This document shows positions 6,212-7,363 of a stretch of DNA of 7,363 nucleotides, piece after piece. The stretch's first letter is position 1. Each line of letters begins with the position of its first letter. Source of the DNA: Sphingomonadales bacterium UBA6174 (GTDB lineage Bacteria > Pseudomonadota > Alphaproteobacteria > Sphingomonadales > Sphingomonadaceae); the NCBI GenBank assembly GCA_002422945.1, contig DITW01000078.1:1-7363 (forward strand), in the 5' to 3' direction. Below the pieces are notes generated by a model, which was given only the letters and a program-made list of their open reading frames with translations, did no database searches and was not told the DNA's origin. The position numbers and the translations under genes are program-made.

Positions 6212-6219
6212 ATGCAGTT

Positions 6220-7239
6220 TTGGGGAATGGCAGGCTTGATTGCTTGCCCGGGCCTGAAGATGCGTATCGTTTCCGACCTGCCTTCGGCCAGCGTTTCATG
6301 CTGTTCATCGATACCGAGGAAGAATTCGACTGGAGCCAGCCAACGGCGCGCCATTCGGTCGATACATCTGCGATGATGGCATTGCCCGAGGCGCATCAAC
6401 GCCTTGCAGCCCATGGGGCAAAGCCCGTGTATCTGGTCGATTATCCGGCCATTAATTCCCCTTATGGCGCGGATATTATTGGGCCAATGCTGGCATCGGG
6501 AGGGGCATCATTAGGGGCGCATCTGCACCCATGGGTCAATCCTCCTTATGATGAAGTCATGAATGAATCCAATAGCTTCGTTGGAAATCTGCCGATCGCG
6601 CTTGAACGCGCCAAGTTGCAAATGCTGACACAAAGAATCGAACAGGCTTTGGGCGTTCGCCCGCTTTGTTATCGCTCCGGGCGTTATGGGGTGGGGCCAG
6701 CCACAGCGATGTTGCTGGAAGAGGCGGGGTATCGCGTGGATGTCTCGGTCCGCAGCCATTTCGATTACAGCGCGACAGGTGGCCCCAATTTTGCCGGATA
6801 TCCGATTACCCCCTATCGCGCAGGACCCGGCGGCGGCTTGCTGGAAATCCCGCTGACGACCGCATTTCTGGGGCGCTGGCGGCAAAATGGGACGAAAATC
6901 TATGCACGGACGCGTGGCATTCCCTTGGCCCATGGTGTGCTCGCCAAGGCCGGGCTGTTGAACCGGGTGGCGTTGACGCCCGAAGGCATGCCAGTGCAAG
7001 AAGCGATGGAAGTCGTGCGGATATTGCAGGGCGAGGGGCTGCAATTATTCAGCCTTTCTTGCCATTCGCCCAGCTTTGCGATCGGCCATACGCCCTATGT
7101 GCGCGACATGGCTGATCTGCGTCGATTCTACGAATGGTGGGACAAGATTTTGGGACTGCTTGTGGCGCTTGGCGTGACGGGGGTGGGGTTGGACGATGTC
7201 CTTGCCGATCTCGAAGCACAAGATCGGGGCTTGCGGTAA
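6220..7239 (+). CDS. polysaccharide deacetylase family protein (NodB-like, WalW type)
   Basis: A NodB-homology carbohydrate esterase-like protein of the type often named WalW in sphingomonads; members remove acetyl groups from cell-surface or storage glycans, but the substrate here is unknown. Visible motifs, numbered from TTG 6220: LFIDTEEEFDW (28-38) supplies the catalytic/metal Asp D31; GAHLHPW (99-105) gives the metal-binding pair H101 and H103; CYRSGRYG (150-157) matches the third motif; LEIPLT (208-213) and SLSCHSPSF (278-286, H282) match the later motifs with the catalytic His. So the metal triad and the late His all look present, and the enzyme should be active. No signal peptide or membrane segment is seen, so it acts in the cytoplasm or on a lipid-linked intermediate. 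Length is 339 aa; the TTG at 6190 would add ten. It lies 147 bases after the kinase on the same strand without a clear terminator, so co-transcription is possible. No glycosyltransferase is in view. Confidence 0.9.
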   Translation: MGNGRLDCLPGPEDAYRFRPAFGQRFMLFIDTEEEFDWSQPTARHSVDTSAMMALPEAHQRLAAHGAKPVYLVDYPAINSPYGADIIGPMLASGGASLGAHLHPWVNPPYDEVMNESNSFVGNLPIALERAKLQMLTQRIEQALGVRPLCYRSGRYGVGPATAMLLEEAGYRVDVSVRSHFDYSATGGPNFAGYPITPYRAGPGGGLLEIPLTTAFLGRWRQNGTKIYARTRGIPLAHGVLAKAGLLNRVALTPEGMPVQEAMEVVRILQGEGLQLFSLSCHSPSFAIGHTPYVRDMADLRRFYEWWDKILGLLVALGVTGVGLDDVLADLEAQDRGLR

Positions 7240-7240
7240 T

Positions 7241-7254
7241 GCCGCGCAAGCGGC
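7241..7254 (+). other. small GCAA-tetraloop hairpin between deacetylase and tRNA
   Basis: GCCGC (7241-7245), loop GCAA, GCGGC (7250-7254) forms a stable 5-bp stem closed by a GNRA-type tetraloop, starting one base after the deacetylase stop codon region. No T run follows, so it is not a normal intrinsic terminator; it may be a transcript-end or processing structure. A competing GCGG/CCGC stem (7233-7245) overlaps it. Confidence 0.4.
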
Positions 7255-7279
7255 TATCGGAGCAACACGCTGGTCGGTC

Positions 7280-7355
7280 GGGCCTGTAGCTCAACGGTTA
7301 GAGCAGGCCGCTCATAACGGCTTGGTTGGGGGTTCGAGTCCCTCCGGGCCTACCA
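7280..7355 (+). tRNA. tRNA with CAU anticodon, best read as tRNA-Ile2 (lysidine-type)
   Basis: A complete 76-base cloverleaf with encoded CCA (7353-7355). Acceptor GGGCCTG pairs with CGGGCCT (one G-T at the end pair 1:72 and one inside), D-arm GCTC/GAGC, anticodon stem GGCCG/CGGCT around loop CTCATAA, 5-base variable loop TGGTT, T-arm GGGGG-TTCGAGT-CCCTC, discriminator A. The anticodon CAT could be Met or Ile2. It is not the initiator: position 1 pairs with 72 and the anticodon stem lacks three G-C pairs in a row. The C4-G69 and C5-G68 pairs that TilS uses to recognise tRNA-Ile2 in E. coli are present, and the stretch GAGCAGG...CTCATAA...GCTTGGT strongly resembles E. coli tRNA-Ile2, not elongator tRNA-Met. 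After lysidine modification of C34 it would read AUA. It starts 40 bases after the deacetylase stop. Confidence 0.93.
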
Positions 7356-7363
7356 GCCGGTGT

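Noticed and set aside
6212..6376. ATG at 6212 right behind AGGAGG, opening a short frame (MQFWGMAG...)
   Set aside because: There is no spacing between AGGAGG and this ATG, and the frame is out of phase with the conserved deacetylase; the same site fits TTG 6220 much better.
7280..7355. Reading the tRNA as initiator tRNA-fMet
   Set aside because: Positions 1 and 72 pair (G-U), and the anticodon stem lacks the three consecutive G-C pairs of initiator tRNA.
1..7363. CRISPR arrays, insertion sequences, phage genes or toxin-antitoxin pairs
   Set aside because: I saw no regularly spaced repeats, transposase motifs, terminal inverted repeats or small paired genes; all space is filled by the genes described and short intergenic gaps.

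Overview
The window looks like a piece of chromosome from a sphingomonad alphaproteobacterium (Sphingopyxis/Sphingorhabdus-like, genus not certain). The GyrA N-terminus reads like sphingomonad gyrase, the coding sequence is moderately GC-rich with strong GC bias at third positions (hence the long antisense shadow ORFs), and several genes start with TTG. It is ordinary, densely packed housekeeping and accessory chromosome. I see no insertion sequence, phage gene, CRISPR array or other sign of recent transfer.

Layout from left to right. (1) Minus strand: a peroxide-stress YaaA-family gene (1918 to 1160) overlaps by 4 bases a short-chain dehydrogenase/reductase gene (1163 to 456). After a 210-base gap comes the first 81 codons of gyrA (245 to the left edge, cut by the window). 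(2) Plus strand: a secreted, TPR-like protein of unknown role (2114 to 3346), divergent from yaaA. (3) A strong two-way intrinsic terminator (3369-3410) separates that gene from a convergent Lrp/AsnC-family regulator on the minus strand (3919 to 3422). (4) The regulator is divergent from a plus-strand cytoplasmic PAS/HisKA sensor kinase (4150 to 6072). The 230 bases between them hold a good 23-base dyad at the likely lrp promoter and a separate 8+8 inverted repeat. (5) A NodB-like (WalW-type) polysaccharide deacetylase follows (6220 to 7239), then a tRNA with CAU anticodon that is best read as tRNA-Ile2 (7280 to 7355).

How the parts may work together: yaaA and the SDR gene look translationally coupled, and transcription of the pair could run on into the gyrA leader. 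The Lrp-type regulator probably controls its own divergent promoter region and could also affect the kinase gene. The kinase has no adjacent response regulator and is the most unusual protein here: its phospho-acceptor H-box is canonical, but its ATP-binding domain has lost key G1-box residues. I found no convincing undescribed multi-gene system. The items most worth checking are the degenerate kinase, the dyad in front of the Lrp gene, and the in-frame tandem repeat in the kinase linker.
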